Notes under the pieces: model-generated
Database searches by the model: none
What the model saw: only the letters and a program-made list of their open reading frames with translations
What the model was told of the DNA's origin: nothing
Shown: piece by piece, positions 23,801-34,936 of the stretch
Layout of the letters: the number at the start of each line of letters is the position of its first letter
Numbering within the stretch: the stretch's first letter is position 1
Source: Balanoglossus misakiensis
Lineage: Eukaryota > Hemichordata
Assembly: GCA_040954595.2 (NCBI GenBank)
Contig: CM082576.2
Span: 5,642,001-5,706,000 of the forward strand
Direction of reading: 5' to 3'
DNA length: 64,000 nucleotides
Translations under genes and position numbers: made by a program

Positions 23801-26800
23801 GGCATGACTTCCCCAACTTGGACTTGGACAAAATGTCTTCTGCACTTCTGGGATATCTTGATGAACGTGTCACACGCCATGTCTTGTACTCCATCATGTG
23901 TTTCTGTAATTTAGATTCATAGAGCTCTTAATGTCACTCAAATCACTTAGAAATGTTGTGTGCAAAACAACCTGAACTTAACAAAAACGATAAATTATGC
24001 ACAACTTTTTATCACACTGAATAATTTGATCCACGTAGCACACAAGGCTACATTTCTCAGATACATGAAAAATGCTACCAACTGATGAATACATGTACAA
24101 TATTTTACATCAAACACCATGCACTTTACTGGAAACTTACCATGCATGAATTCAAATAACTTATTGACTACTGTCTTCAAGAATTTCCAGTGCGCTCTGA
24201 GAAACCTCGGGTACTGGCCCACCACATACATAATGTTGGATGCTATGATTGCCTTGTTGTCTTTGCCTCTCTTCTGTTCACACAAGCCCAACAGATCTTT
24301 GATGACTGTCACAAGAAATCTCTTTTCATCCTCTTCATGCATGGCGCCACTGATTGACCCAATTGCCCAACAAAGCTAAAAGAAAAGATATCATCAGGTC
24401 TTTCCTACAGAGGTACATCATGCACAAATGTCTTTCTCGAATGTAAGACGATAACTCACTGTGTTCAGATTCTTCCACGACCACTCTTGTCCGTTCACTT
24501 GCAACTGAAGCTTTTCTGTCATTATCTGTTCCGTGTCAGCGTAGTCTAAATGTGTGAGGTACACTGCAAGGAAAAATGGTCTCATTTAACATCTGTTACT
24601 TGCTCTTTGAAGTTGAACAACAGTCTTCTGGAACTGTTGCCACTTAACTGGACTAATAACACTATCAAAATTACACAAGACAGATGTGGGAGTTTTTTTT
24701 CGCAGAAATTTATTGTAAATGAAATTCAGTGTTACAGATTTTTCGACTTACCAAGTGTTTCTCTCATATTTTTGTATAAATTGATTGAATCTGTGTCTTT
24801 CATGAATTCGCGCACAACTTCTCCTTGGTCATTTTCAACCACTAGGACCTCTTCCGGCTTTGCCATACGTGAAATCATTACTCTTCTCACCTAGTTACAG
24901 AACAATCATTGAAATTACACAAAAACTCAGAATATTTGCAACTACATCACATGTTTTGCAATTCTTTCCCCAATACATAACTTTCCTCTAAACCTTCATT
25001 TCTTGACGAGTCAACACTAGTAATTGGTTGGGTTTTTTTCTGGCAAAAAAAATGATAAAGAAAAGAATTTACTGTTTCACCTATGAGATAATACATTCAA
25101 ACTTGGTGACCCATCTACAAGAGCTTGTTGAGAATGCAATTGTCAACCCTGCCAGCAAAAGGTTGCTGAAAAGTAACCCCCATTCCCCTCAACATTTCTA
25201 GATGGCCAATAAAATGTGAATCTTCAAATATCGCCACATAACATGACATACCTTTGACAATACTGAATTGTAAAGCTGTCGCCTTGCAGGCATTTCACTG
25301 TTTTGTTGTCCAAGCAAGAATGGAGTCGATGAGAAGGGACTCTCTCTGTAAAGTTCAGATGCGAGGGTATTCCAATACTCTAAACATATCTTGAAGATTT
25401 CCGTTTCTTCAACTGCCGAGATCAACACCAAATACTGCAAAGCCTGTAAATATACAAGATGGGAAGAAAATCACAGAGAATGTTCAGAGGTGGAGGTAAG
25501 TTCTTACTTCAGGCAGAGCTTATGAAATTCTGTAGGAGCTGTGAACACTTCAAGATAATTTAATTTAATTGATGGTTTACAACTTATTATAAGTGAACAT
25601 CTATTGGAATCCATCAAGAGGAGAACAGAACAATTCACACTGAAATAACTCACCTCCATCAGGTTGGTATGAAGATCACGTTTCCTTTCTATAAGCTGAC
25701 TGTGTTCCTTCAGAAATGTACACAGGAAAAGACTCAAGTTCTGAATGAAATTTTGTTCATCATCACGACCATTCGCATAAGCTTCTCTCAGGTTTGTGTC
25801 CAGGGTTAGCATCTGAAAGAGACATAACAATACATTATGTGTATTTTGTCCTTGTATGTCAAGGTTTGTTTGTGTATGATAATACATTGCCCTCAGCCTT
25901 GAAAAATTGGCCATTTTCCAACAGCAGATGTTCAGAAAGACTTTCCTAGGCTATTGTATGAACTAGTCAGGTAATTTCAACTTCAATCTGTCACTTTTCC
26001 AATAAATGTAACCTTACCTGTTTTAGCTGTGTCAACGTAAGTGTAAACAGCACGACAAACTGATCATCATATTGATTGACATGTACACCAGCAACCTCTG
26101 TCAGACACTTCAAAGTCACATTTCTGAACATAGGCACATTGAGAAACTGTTAAAAAAGAAATTAAAAGAAAACAATTAGGAATTTATTGAAAAAACGGAC
26201 TAGGTACATAACAAAAGGTAGCACAAGAAAAATCAAGTTTTTGTTTTACGTCGCCTTAATCTTAATGGTTCAAATTTGTCTGCCTGTTTGCATAATTTTG
26301 TTCATACAGTTTCAGTGTCTCAGCAGTAACAAAAGGCTTTCGATGAAGTGAAAATCATACCCCTCCAAAATTTACCTTTACATGTACATAAAATGAAATA
26401 AGTTTGACAACCTACCTTGTAAATAAGAGTTGTTATTAGTTTTGTCTCAAAAATATATCCAAGTGGAATCCAATTGAGGAACCGAAGCAATGTTTCTAAT
26501 GTTGCACCAACAAGTGTGGCATTCTGAGAATTGTCCTGTGGAGTAGATGAAAAATTAAGCATGAAACAATCACTGCAGTAAATTATATCATTCAAGGTTA
26601 TAAATTGATTGATGGCATTTTCAAAGCCATATGGTGCACAGGCACAATGTTAACACCAATCTCCCTTTCAAACGTCAACTGACTTACCATCACAAATTGG
26701 CAAAGCTGGAATATCTGTGAAAACTCATTGCACATGCTGTCTTTCAAGTGTTTCGCTTTTGTCTGTGTCATCTGACCACTTGAAAAATCGAACACTTCTT

Positions 26801-28920
26801 CACTGAAAATTAAAACAGGAAAGCGCATTGATCAAAGTGAGACCTTAGATGACAGTGAAAGCTGCAGAACTACTCCGTTAATTCACCAGTTTCCCTGTAA
26901 TGAACAAGATATCAAGGGTCCCCAGTCAATTGGCAGTTTTGAAACTAGTTCTGGCCAGCTCATTATCACTGCAACAAAAAGAAGCCACAACCTCATTCAT
27001 CAGTGGTCAAAGGTACACTGTAACCAGGTCAAACTCATCAAACTTTTCATGATCTTTCATGCGTATAAGCAGGAGACACTTCTGTGCATTAAAATCATCA
27101 TCCCAGGCCGAGTTCAACTGAAACTAAAAGTGGCAGTATTTGTTAACTCTTAACAAATACTTGACATCCAAGCACAAGAGCCCCTTCTCATAGTGTCAGC
27201 AGTTTCACAATATCTCACCTTAACAGTTTCAATATGTGCATGTTGTTCTGACAGAGCGATTCATTTGTTTTACTCGCGCCAACAATATCACCAATAAATG
27301 AAGGCCAATTCTTGGGCCACTCCTGCTTCAATATCTGCACAAGGATCATATTTAGTTTACCCAAATAAACTTTCTCTTTCTGGAAAAAAAGTAAAACTGA
27401 GTGAGAACAACCAAATCACATACAGAAACTTTGCTTGGCATCATCATCATGACAATATGGATTTACAACATAAATAGATAAGTTATTTCTAGACCCCCCC
27501 CCCCCAACCCCACAATTTCTTCTTTCTTTCACATTCTCAAGTTATTCACTGAATTCTGTTGGCTTACGTACAGTAAAATAGTTACAATATAACACATGGT
27601 GTGTGATGCCTCTGAGAACACACCTCTTGCAGTAAAAAGAAACAACTCACCTCTAAATTGTCTGCCTCTGACGACAATTTGATGATGAGTCCCACAGTGT
27701 ATTTTTTAATACCTTCACACTGACTACGGGGTAGCACTTTCCATCTCGTTTTGATGACAGTCTCCAAGATTTGAAGGGCATAGTACTGTACACACACAAA
27801 AAACAACAACACAATAAGCCTATACCACATTTGATAACATTATTGGCATTGATTAACCTAACCCAAGTACTGTTGCAGTCAAGAAATTACTTTACCATTA
27901 TGCCATGATTATGAAGTTAGCTACAAAGCCCTGCGTAAAAATATACTCACTTTGGTTTGTTGGTTGCCAGAGTATTCCAATATTGTATCAACTCTCGTCC
28001 ATGCATCAGGGTGTTCTTTGAGAGTGGTTAGAACTTCCTGTGCCATACGTTGCTGGAAGACAATTGATAAATTAATTAATATTGACTGTCACATTTTACA
28101 AGGTCATTTATAGTTAATTCAAGTGAGCTTGGCTTTCTGGTATGTCATTGATGAAACAGCAAATAAATTAATCTTGTTTAAGAAGAGTATATTTTAGACA
28201 GAAATGTCACAGCATAGTTGAAAAAAATAGGGATTGTGTATCTCTATAATTGTCCGTATTTTCAACAAATCCAATAGCATTTTGTCAAAACTCACACTTA
28301 TACTGCTTTACAATTATCCAGTTGGTGATCATTTATTAACACAGCAACACATACTTTAGAACGTGATAACCCTGTGCATGTTGTTAATGTGAAGGTATCT
28401 ACCCAGAAATTGATCTGCAATTATGACTTTTTACACATCATGTCTGTGTAGGTCTTCATAACATTACATTATCAAATGACACTTGTTGGTTTCTTGTATC
28501 TTGAACTCAATCTAAGAGAAAATAGTACAACCCCATTCACTTCTCAGAGGCGAGTACAAAACACCATTACATTTACAACAAACACAGTGTTCTCCCGGGA
28601 GCACTAAACCTCTCTTTAATTTTGAGAAGACAATAGAACTTAATTAACATAACAACTGATTATATTGTTATGCAAATTAGCCACCCTGCTTTCCCAAAAT
28701 CTTGGGGAGAACACTGAAACACGGACAGAAAATTTACCTGGGCACCTTCTCCAGTATAAAGACATCGGACAACATTGTCAAGTAGATTTATATCCAATTT
28801 CTGGTTGAAATCCAACAGCTGTGTAGCCTGTTCAGTCAACGTCATGTTTGCTGGACTTCTCATTGATAGCGACACGCCTGGATGGACGACCTGGATACCT
28901 GCACAGACGGGAGTTGCCAT
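20801..28920 (-). CDS. XPO1: Exportin-1 (CRM1), complete
   Basis: Twenty-one coding exons joined in phase (first 28920-28738, last 20947-20801) encode 1089 residues; human is 1071. Exons in order: 28920-28738, 28052-27951, 27785-27651, 27379-27219, 26802-26688, 26535-26416, 26146-26018, 25812-25654, 25443-25252, 24890-24752, 24563-24460, 24375-24141, 23903-23740, 23446-23312, 23142-23038, 22906-22721, 22488-22125, 21912-21778, 21530-21368, 21157-21061, 20947-20801. XPO1 is the karyopherin that carries leucine-rich NES cargo out of the nucleus with RanGTP. Conserved landmarks are [11 protein letters not shown], the importin-beta N-terminal segment [33 protein letters not shown], and [16 protein letters not shown], whose Cys (about residue 545) is the leptomycin B target (human C528). 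MRNVADTG and [14 protein letters not shown] close the C-terminal region. The ATG at 28920 gives about 19 extra N-terminal residues; an in-frame ATG 24 codons later would give a vertebrate-like start. Confidence 0.98.
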
Positions 28921-31761
28921 TTTAAATTTAGACTGTTATAGAAACACTTTTTTCTATAACTCTGAGAAAAAAATACTGCTTAAAAAGCGTTTTGCCACCA
29001 AATTTGGTGAGAAACTAAATGTAGCTGCTAGTGCTAGCAGTGCTAGTGGGTCAGTACACCAGTAGCAACCAAATCAAACCAGTCTGAACCGGTCATAAAA
29101 TGTCTTTAATTATTCCCCTGGACTACAGTGAAGACGCATCTCATCAGTTTTTCAGATGAAGGATTTATTTATATAAACAATTGACATTAATGAATAATTG
29201 TGCAAGCACGGTCCGTTAACAATGTAGCAAGTTATTACTCCATCATAATCAGTATGGGCGTTGACAAAAACAACTCTGTGTACCCGGGCAACTATAAAAG
29301 GCAGGGCAACGCATTACAAATATCACTTTACAACTTATCACTCTGGAATTACACAAATCCTTAAATTGTCTAGTCATTCTCACAAGGTAGGTCTATTTTC
29401 GCCTGATGATGTACGCAAAATAAAGCTTTAGACAGCATGACCAGTCAAGCCAGAGAAACTCGTTTTAAAACTGGATTCGAAAGTTTTGATGTATTTTACT
29501 GTGGAATGACATTCAATGTAAAACAAGAAAAACGTCGACACTCAATTTTATATTTAATTAAATAATAGACATAACATTTTCTAATGCATATACATGCGTG
29601 GGGAACTGAAAAACAGTTAATGAGCTCAAAAATGTTATCATTGAATGTTGGGGCTAACTCGGTGTCGGGAAGTGTTTACTTTGGGGCTTCGGCAAGTACA
29701 CATGTATGATGTACAGTTATTCACACTTTTTCTTGTGTACAACGTCCATAGTTTCAAATAACAACTATCATTTTCGTTAGATATAGTATAGTTCTGATGA
29801 ACACGTGTACAAGCATCAAAAAGGTTGTGCTGTTTTTGAACTCCGACTGCCAAGGCGTAAGGCTAGCAGTATGACTTAACTAGACTGCAGCAGACGCATA
29901 GCAGTACTCCACATGTTTACTACGCATGTGTAGTAGGATCATACATTGAAACGAACAACAATCAAACGAACACGGGTACATCCGATGAAGAGTAAATAGA
30001 GTGCGTAAACATGCAGCCGTGAATTAATGCAATGTTGCACACAACCGAGTGTGTGTCTGGCTTTATGAACGCCTTACCTGGGGAGAATCCCTGAAAATGA
30101 ATCTGTGAGAAGTATGACTGCCTCTGCCTTCAGCTGCCCTGGTTTTATGAACATACAACAAGCGAGGGTAGTCAGCTCAAACCCGGAAGTGAATAACGTG
30201 CATACAAGTAGTAACGACCGTGTCTTTCCCCAAAAAGCATCAGTTTAACAATATTTTTGGGCAAAAATATGCACAAACTCACAAATATCGCAACACCTAT
30301 TTATTTCACCTTTTCCTTCTGTAGCGTGATGGAAAATTTTGGCTGTTTCTGCCTTTGAAAACCGGTTAGAACCAGTTCGTGTTTTTTTCCGGACGAATCC
30401 GAAAGTTGCCGAATGTCACATGTTCATAGCATCAGACATTTTTCGTTATATGTAGGTTACGGGAACACAATGTACACAAAATATTACTGTACTATATAAC
30501 AAAAAACAGCCCACAAAGCTTGAATGCAACAAGCGCCAAACACACGTTCTCAATGTTATCTTAATTTTAAAACATGGTTGACAAAATGCATCTAAAACTT
30601 TGAAAAAAAACCCGATTAATTTGGTAATTTTGCTAATGGAATTGTATACATTTTATAGGTGTATCCGACTGACTGATGGAACCATTTATATTGCAAAAAA
30701 ATTACCTAAAATTGATTCCAACTAAAATAAGGGATACGAGCTTACTTGTAAAAGAACCGTTAATGTAAATTTATTGAAAATGGCGTAAATTTTCAAGTTT
30801 GAAGGGGAAGTTTAACGCCATAATTTAACAACCGTCCCTGTGAATAAATGGATGGTACTTCGTTGTTTGCAGGATTTCATTAATACTGCCACGTTGTTGA
30901 TTGGTCAGTTTCTTTCACCGCCATATCTGGTTACAATTTATCCGCCGGAGAAATTAAGTCTTGTCGGAGACTATTTATCGCTTATTTGCTGAAAAATATC
31001 ACGTAGTGAGAAAACTGCTTTCATCCTTATAAATGCTGTATATGTTAATGTATGTCAAAAAGGTTTATATGTTGTGACGAATCTCTATAACCACTTTCCA
31101 AAAGTATTAATACGCGATGTGAAGCGGTTTGGAAACGAAGCTGGGATGGCGAACACACCATAATATTCACCACCAGGTAGACCATAATTTTCATTTCCCG
31201 CGAAATTTCGTAATCGTGCATGTGTCTGTTGACATGTGACAACAATGTGAAAATCACCATTGACACCGTAAATTAACTCCATGCAAATGTTTTAGTGTGA
31301 AGTCTGCCGCGTATGTTCTTCCGGTCCGTTCATTATTTTCGGACTAAGACAATTAAACGAGCCTGCCTTGGCCTAGGCTTCTGAGCAATGTTCACGCATG
31401 GAGCTAGGTTCACGTGTTTGACGACCATGATAATATATAAACGGCTGGTGTAAAAATGGTCAAAACTTTCTGAGAATGTCCCCTGAGTATACTGAAAATT
31501 CCTAGCCAACCAGTGCATCTGATCAGTGAAATCAACAGATTCAAAATTAGCTTGAATGCAGATAGACTTGCTTTCCAAATCTCAAATTAAAAAAAAACAA
31601 ACAGAGGGCACCGGCAACCTCAGGATGGAGTACATTTGCACTTTTTGATGAAGTCAGACATTGACATTAATTGCCCTTCCTTTCTTCATTCCAGTAAAAT
31701 GTGGCAAAAAAGTAATTATCATTTGATCATGAGCATATGACATCAAACTGAAGATCCCAAC
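28921..31761. promoter_or_regulatory. Divergent XPO1 / ZNF410 upstream region, with probable XPO1 5' UTR exon
   Basis: No coding exon is seen. On the minus strand a strong donor (CAG then GTAAGG) lies at 30078/30077, and an acceptor (TTTCTATAACAG) sits 12 bases before the XPO1 ATG, with the exon starting at 28932. This suggests a non-coding first exon ending at 30078 and a 5' UTR intron of 1.1 kb, as in vertebrate XPO1. A GATTGG (inverted CCAAT) occurs near 30899. The ZNF410 promoter should lie towards 31.7 kb. Confidence 0.45.
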
Positions 31762-34700
31762 ATGGCAGAGAGTGATCATTCCATTGCTGCGTACACTGTG
31801 AATGACATCAACAGTGTCCACTTGAAAATAGTCGAGGAAAACACCGAAGATGGGGACAGCGCTCCATCCAATCAAAAAACGAGTTTTATGAACTTGCAAG
31901 ACTGCGAGAGAAGTGACGACAGCGGCTCAAACGAGCTGACAGAAATTGGAAAGAGTGGGCCTTGTAGCACAGGCAAGGAATCTGAAAAGTGTGGTGAAGT
32001 CAAAGATCAAGACGATTGCAATGCAAAAGAGGATGCTGAGTCCTTGGTTGATGGTACCGTGATTCATGCCATTGAACCGCATCCAGGATTGTTACTTCTC
32101 AATCTGCCCAATCCGTCGCAGTCTCCATCACCTTCGAACACCACCCAGGTCTTGGTGCTCAATAATGTTGACAAGGGCACTCTTGAGGCAAATGTCATAT
32201 TTGACACACAGCGCCTCAGACTGCAGAACTTGGCACAGGCCAGTCTGATCTCCGCAACTCAAGAGAGCATTGCCAAAGTCTATGGGAGTCAGGGACAGAA
32301 CACGTCTTCAACCTCAAGTCCGTACACGGTTCAGAAAATGCCATCAGGTAACAGTTTTGTTATTTTGTTCAGGTAGGGAGTCAGGGGCCATTTTATGGAT
32401 GGGCCACCCCTAAGAAATGTAATCACTCTGCTCATACCTGGACAATAAACAGTGCTCAGCAAACCAAGTTAGTACTGTTATTTGGTGGTAATGGTATTTT
32501 CAGTGGTCATGTTTCCAAGCCCCAAAAAATAATATTTTGGAGGGCTTGACCTTGGATGTTGACACAATCTTGTGTTAGATTCAATTTCAGGCACCTGTCT
32601 CCTGAAATATGTATGTATCTTCATGCAGGTTGTTAAATTGTTATACTGTTTATTAATTCCCTTTGCGTAATTATTACAGGTCAAAAAGTTTATGTCTGTG
32701 ACCACGAAGGATGTGGCAGAATGTTCAAGACATATGGACATCTGAAGTACCACAGAGAAACTCATGGTGGACAGAAAATGTTGAAATGTGAAGTTGAAGG
32801 ATGTGATAGAAGATTTTCTTGGCCTGCACATCTGAAATACCACATGAAGACACATTTGTAAGCAAGATCACCATTTTGATAACAAATGATTAAAAAGTGA
32901 TAATTTATAACCATTGCACGATCTGGCAGGCATCTTTCACTTTGTTTCCACAATGAAGGACAAAGTAGAAATGACACATACAGAATGTCTGTTCCAATTC
33001 TGGATTTCACCACAGTCCCTCAAGAAAGATCTTTTTTGAGGGACTGTGTGATTTCACATTGCGCACTTCAGGAATTCATCGCCACTGGTATTTTTCTTCT
33101 TCCTTTCAACAGAGGAGATAGGAAGCACAAGTGTGAATATGAAGGTTGTAACAGGAGCTTCTACGTCTATCAACGTCTCAAAGTTCACATGAGGACCCAC
33201 ACTGGAGAGAAGCCTTTCAGATGCTCAGAAGAAGGCTGCAATAAAAGTTTTTCAACGGCTGGCAATCTCAAGAACCATGTCAGAACTCATACAGGTATGT
33301 CAGTAAACGGTTTCTCGAGGGACCGTGGTCTGCACCATGGACAACAAAGTCATGTTTTTTTTTTTGTGAGTCTACCATGACAATTAAGGTATACAGTGTG
33401 AAAAGTGTCATTTACTGTAAGTCCAGATAAGCCTAGGTCATCAGTTTGTAAAATGCATGAGGCCACAGTGTAGAGTTTACATAAAAATGTTAACAAAATG
33501 AATGTTTGGCAATTTTTGCAAGAGTTTGACAAACAATTCACTCTTCTCATAGGAGAAAGACCATATGTGTGTCCCATTGATGGATGTGGAAAGTGTTTCG
33601 CTGAGCACTCCAGCCTTCGGAAACACAAGATTACGCACACTGGAAGCAAACCATACACCTGTGATATATGCAACAAGACATTCTCACAGAGTGGCAGCAG
33701 GAACACCCACAGGAAACGCCATGCGGCTGGTTCAAGTTGCAGCAATACCAATCAGAGTGAAATACAACAAAACAGTGAAGTCACTCTGACCAGTCAGGAT
33801 CATGATATACTTGAGATGAGACAGGGAGAAGAATATGTGCTACACCTGACAGGTAGGTGAAAGTTGACACAATACCCATGATGCATTAGTTGTTTTGATT
33901 TTTAAATCCTGAAACCGGTAACAGTGATCGATTTTGAACGTTCGACAGAGCTCAATAAACTTATAAAGGGATTTATTTTAAGGAATTTGCTGTGGGCTTC
34001 GCTAGAAAAATAACCAGTTTTGTATTTCATATTAATAATCACTGAACTGTGTCCATAATCTCTCTAGATGTAGAATTCCAGCAAGCATCTGATTCTCCCA
34101 GTCACTCCATGGGATCTGAATCTGTAGTACTTAGCCAAGGTGTGAGTGATCATGTGGTTACGGTTACAACTCAGCCTGTAGAGACCGACAACAATCAGCT
34201 TGGATTGCCACAAACAATGCTGGAATCAGAAGGTAAGAGACGTCATCAACAAATAGCCACAGACGTGTTTGTATATCTACATTACCTTTAACCCCCACTT
34301 CCCTAGAGAGGTCGAGCTTTACCATAGTAAACAGGGGGTTGGACCCAATGAGCTCCTCAGAAGATGTTAACATTCATGCACCTGTCTGTCATCAACTACT
34401 TTCTCAAAGAAATGGACGAACTAAAGGCAATCTATAAAGCTGCTACAGGTCAGCCTATAGTCTTGTTTTTAATCATTCCTAAATTTATTAATCTTTATAT
34501 CTCCCATCTGGCAGAAATGAGTCAAGAAAGTTTGCCCCCACACTCATCTCCTGCGGCGGTGGTGGTTATGTCACAGCCTCAACACACAGTCACCATGTCA
34601 TCGCAAGAGACCACTTTCCATGACCCAGACACTCAGCAAACCACCACCGTGGAAATCGTGTATGGCAATGAACTCTTGCAGTCTGAACTGGATCAGAACA

Positions 34701-34936
34701 TTTCACACAACATCCATGTTTCCAACAGTATGTCCCACAGTATAAGTGAGAATGGTGACACAGTGGAGGAACACACAAATAAGGACATGATGGATCTTGG
34801 AGCGATGATTGAGACAGACAGTTCCCATAACAACTCGGCTGACGATGATGATAACGATGACGACAACCATGGTGGTGATTTGGGTGGGCCACTGCAGTTG
34901 GTGTGTGATGGTATGGATGACGAACAGTTCCAATAG
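31762..34936 (+). CDS. ZNF410: ZNF410-like C2H2 zinc-finger transcription factor
   Basis: Six exons in phase: 31762-32347, 32680-32857, 33113-33294, 33553-33852, 34068-34232 and 34515-34936, 610 residues. An acidic, low-complexity N-terminal region of about 195 residues is followed by six tandem C2H2 fingers (about residues 200-375). These include [76 protein letters not shown] and [18 protein letters not shown], and then an acidic tail. The order and recognition residues of the last five fingers match human ZNF410, a factor known for driving CHD4. The first finger here ([19 protein letters not shown]) is additional to the five I recall in human. A possible 39-nt in-frame microexon (34410-34448, encoding [13 protein letters not shown]) lies between the last two exons. 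Neighbourhood (FAM161, COQ6) agrees with the human 14q24 context. Confidence 0.9.
34288..34375. mobile_element. Degenerate copy of the TTAACCCTTTCACC element (ZNF410 intron 5)
   Basis: This resembles the better-preserved copies at 37561-37650 and 51156-51248: TTAACC start, CACTTCCCT, a GTCGAGCTTTACCATAG block and a GTTGGACC block. The terminal repeat at the right has decayed. Confidence 0.5.
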
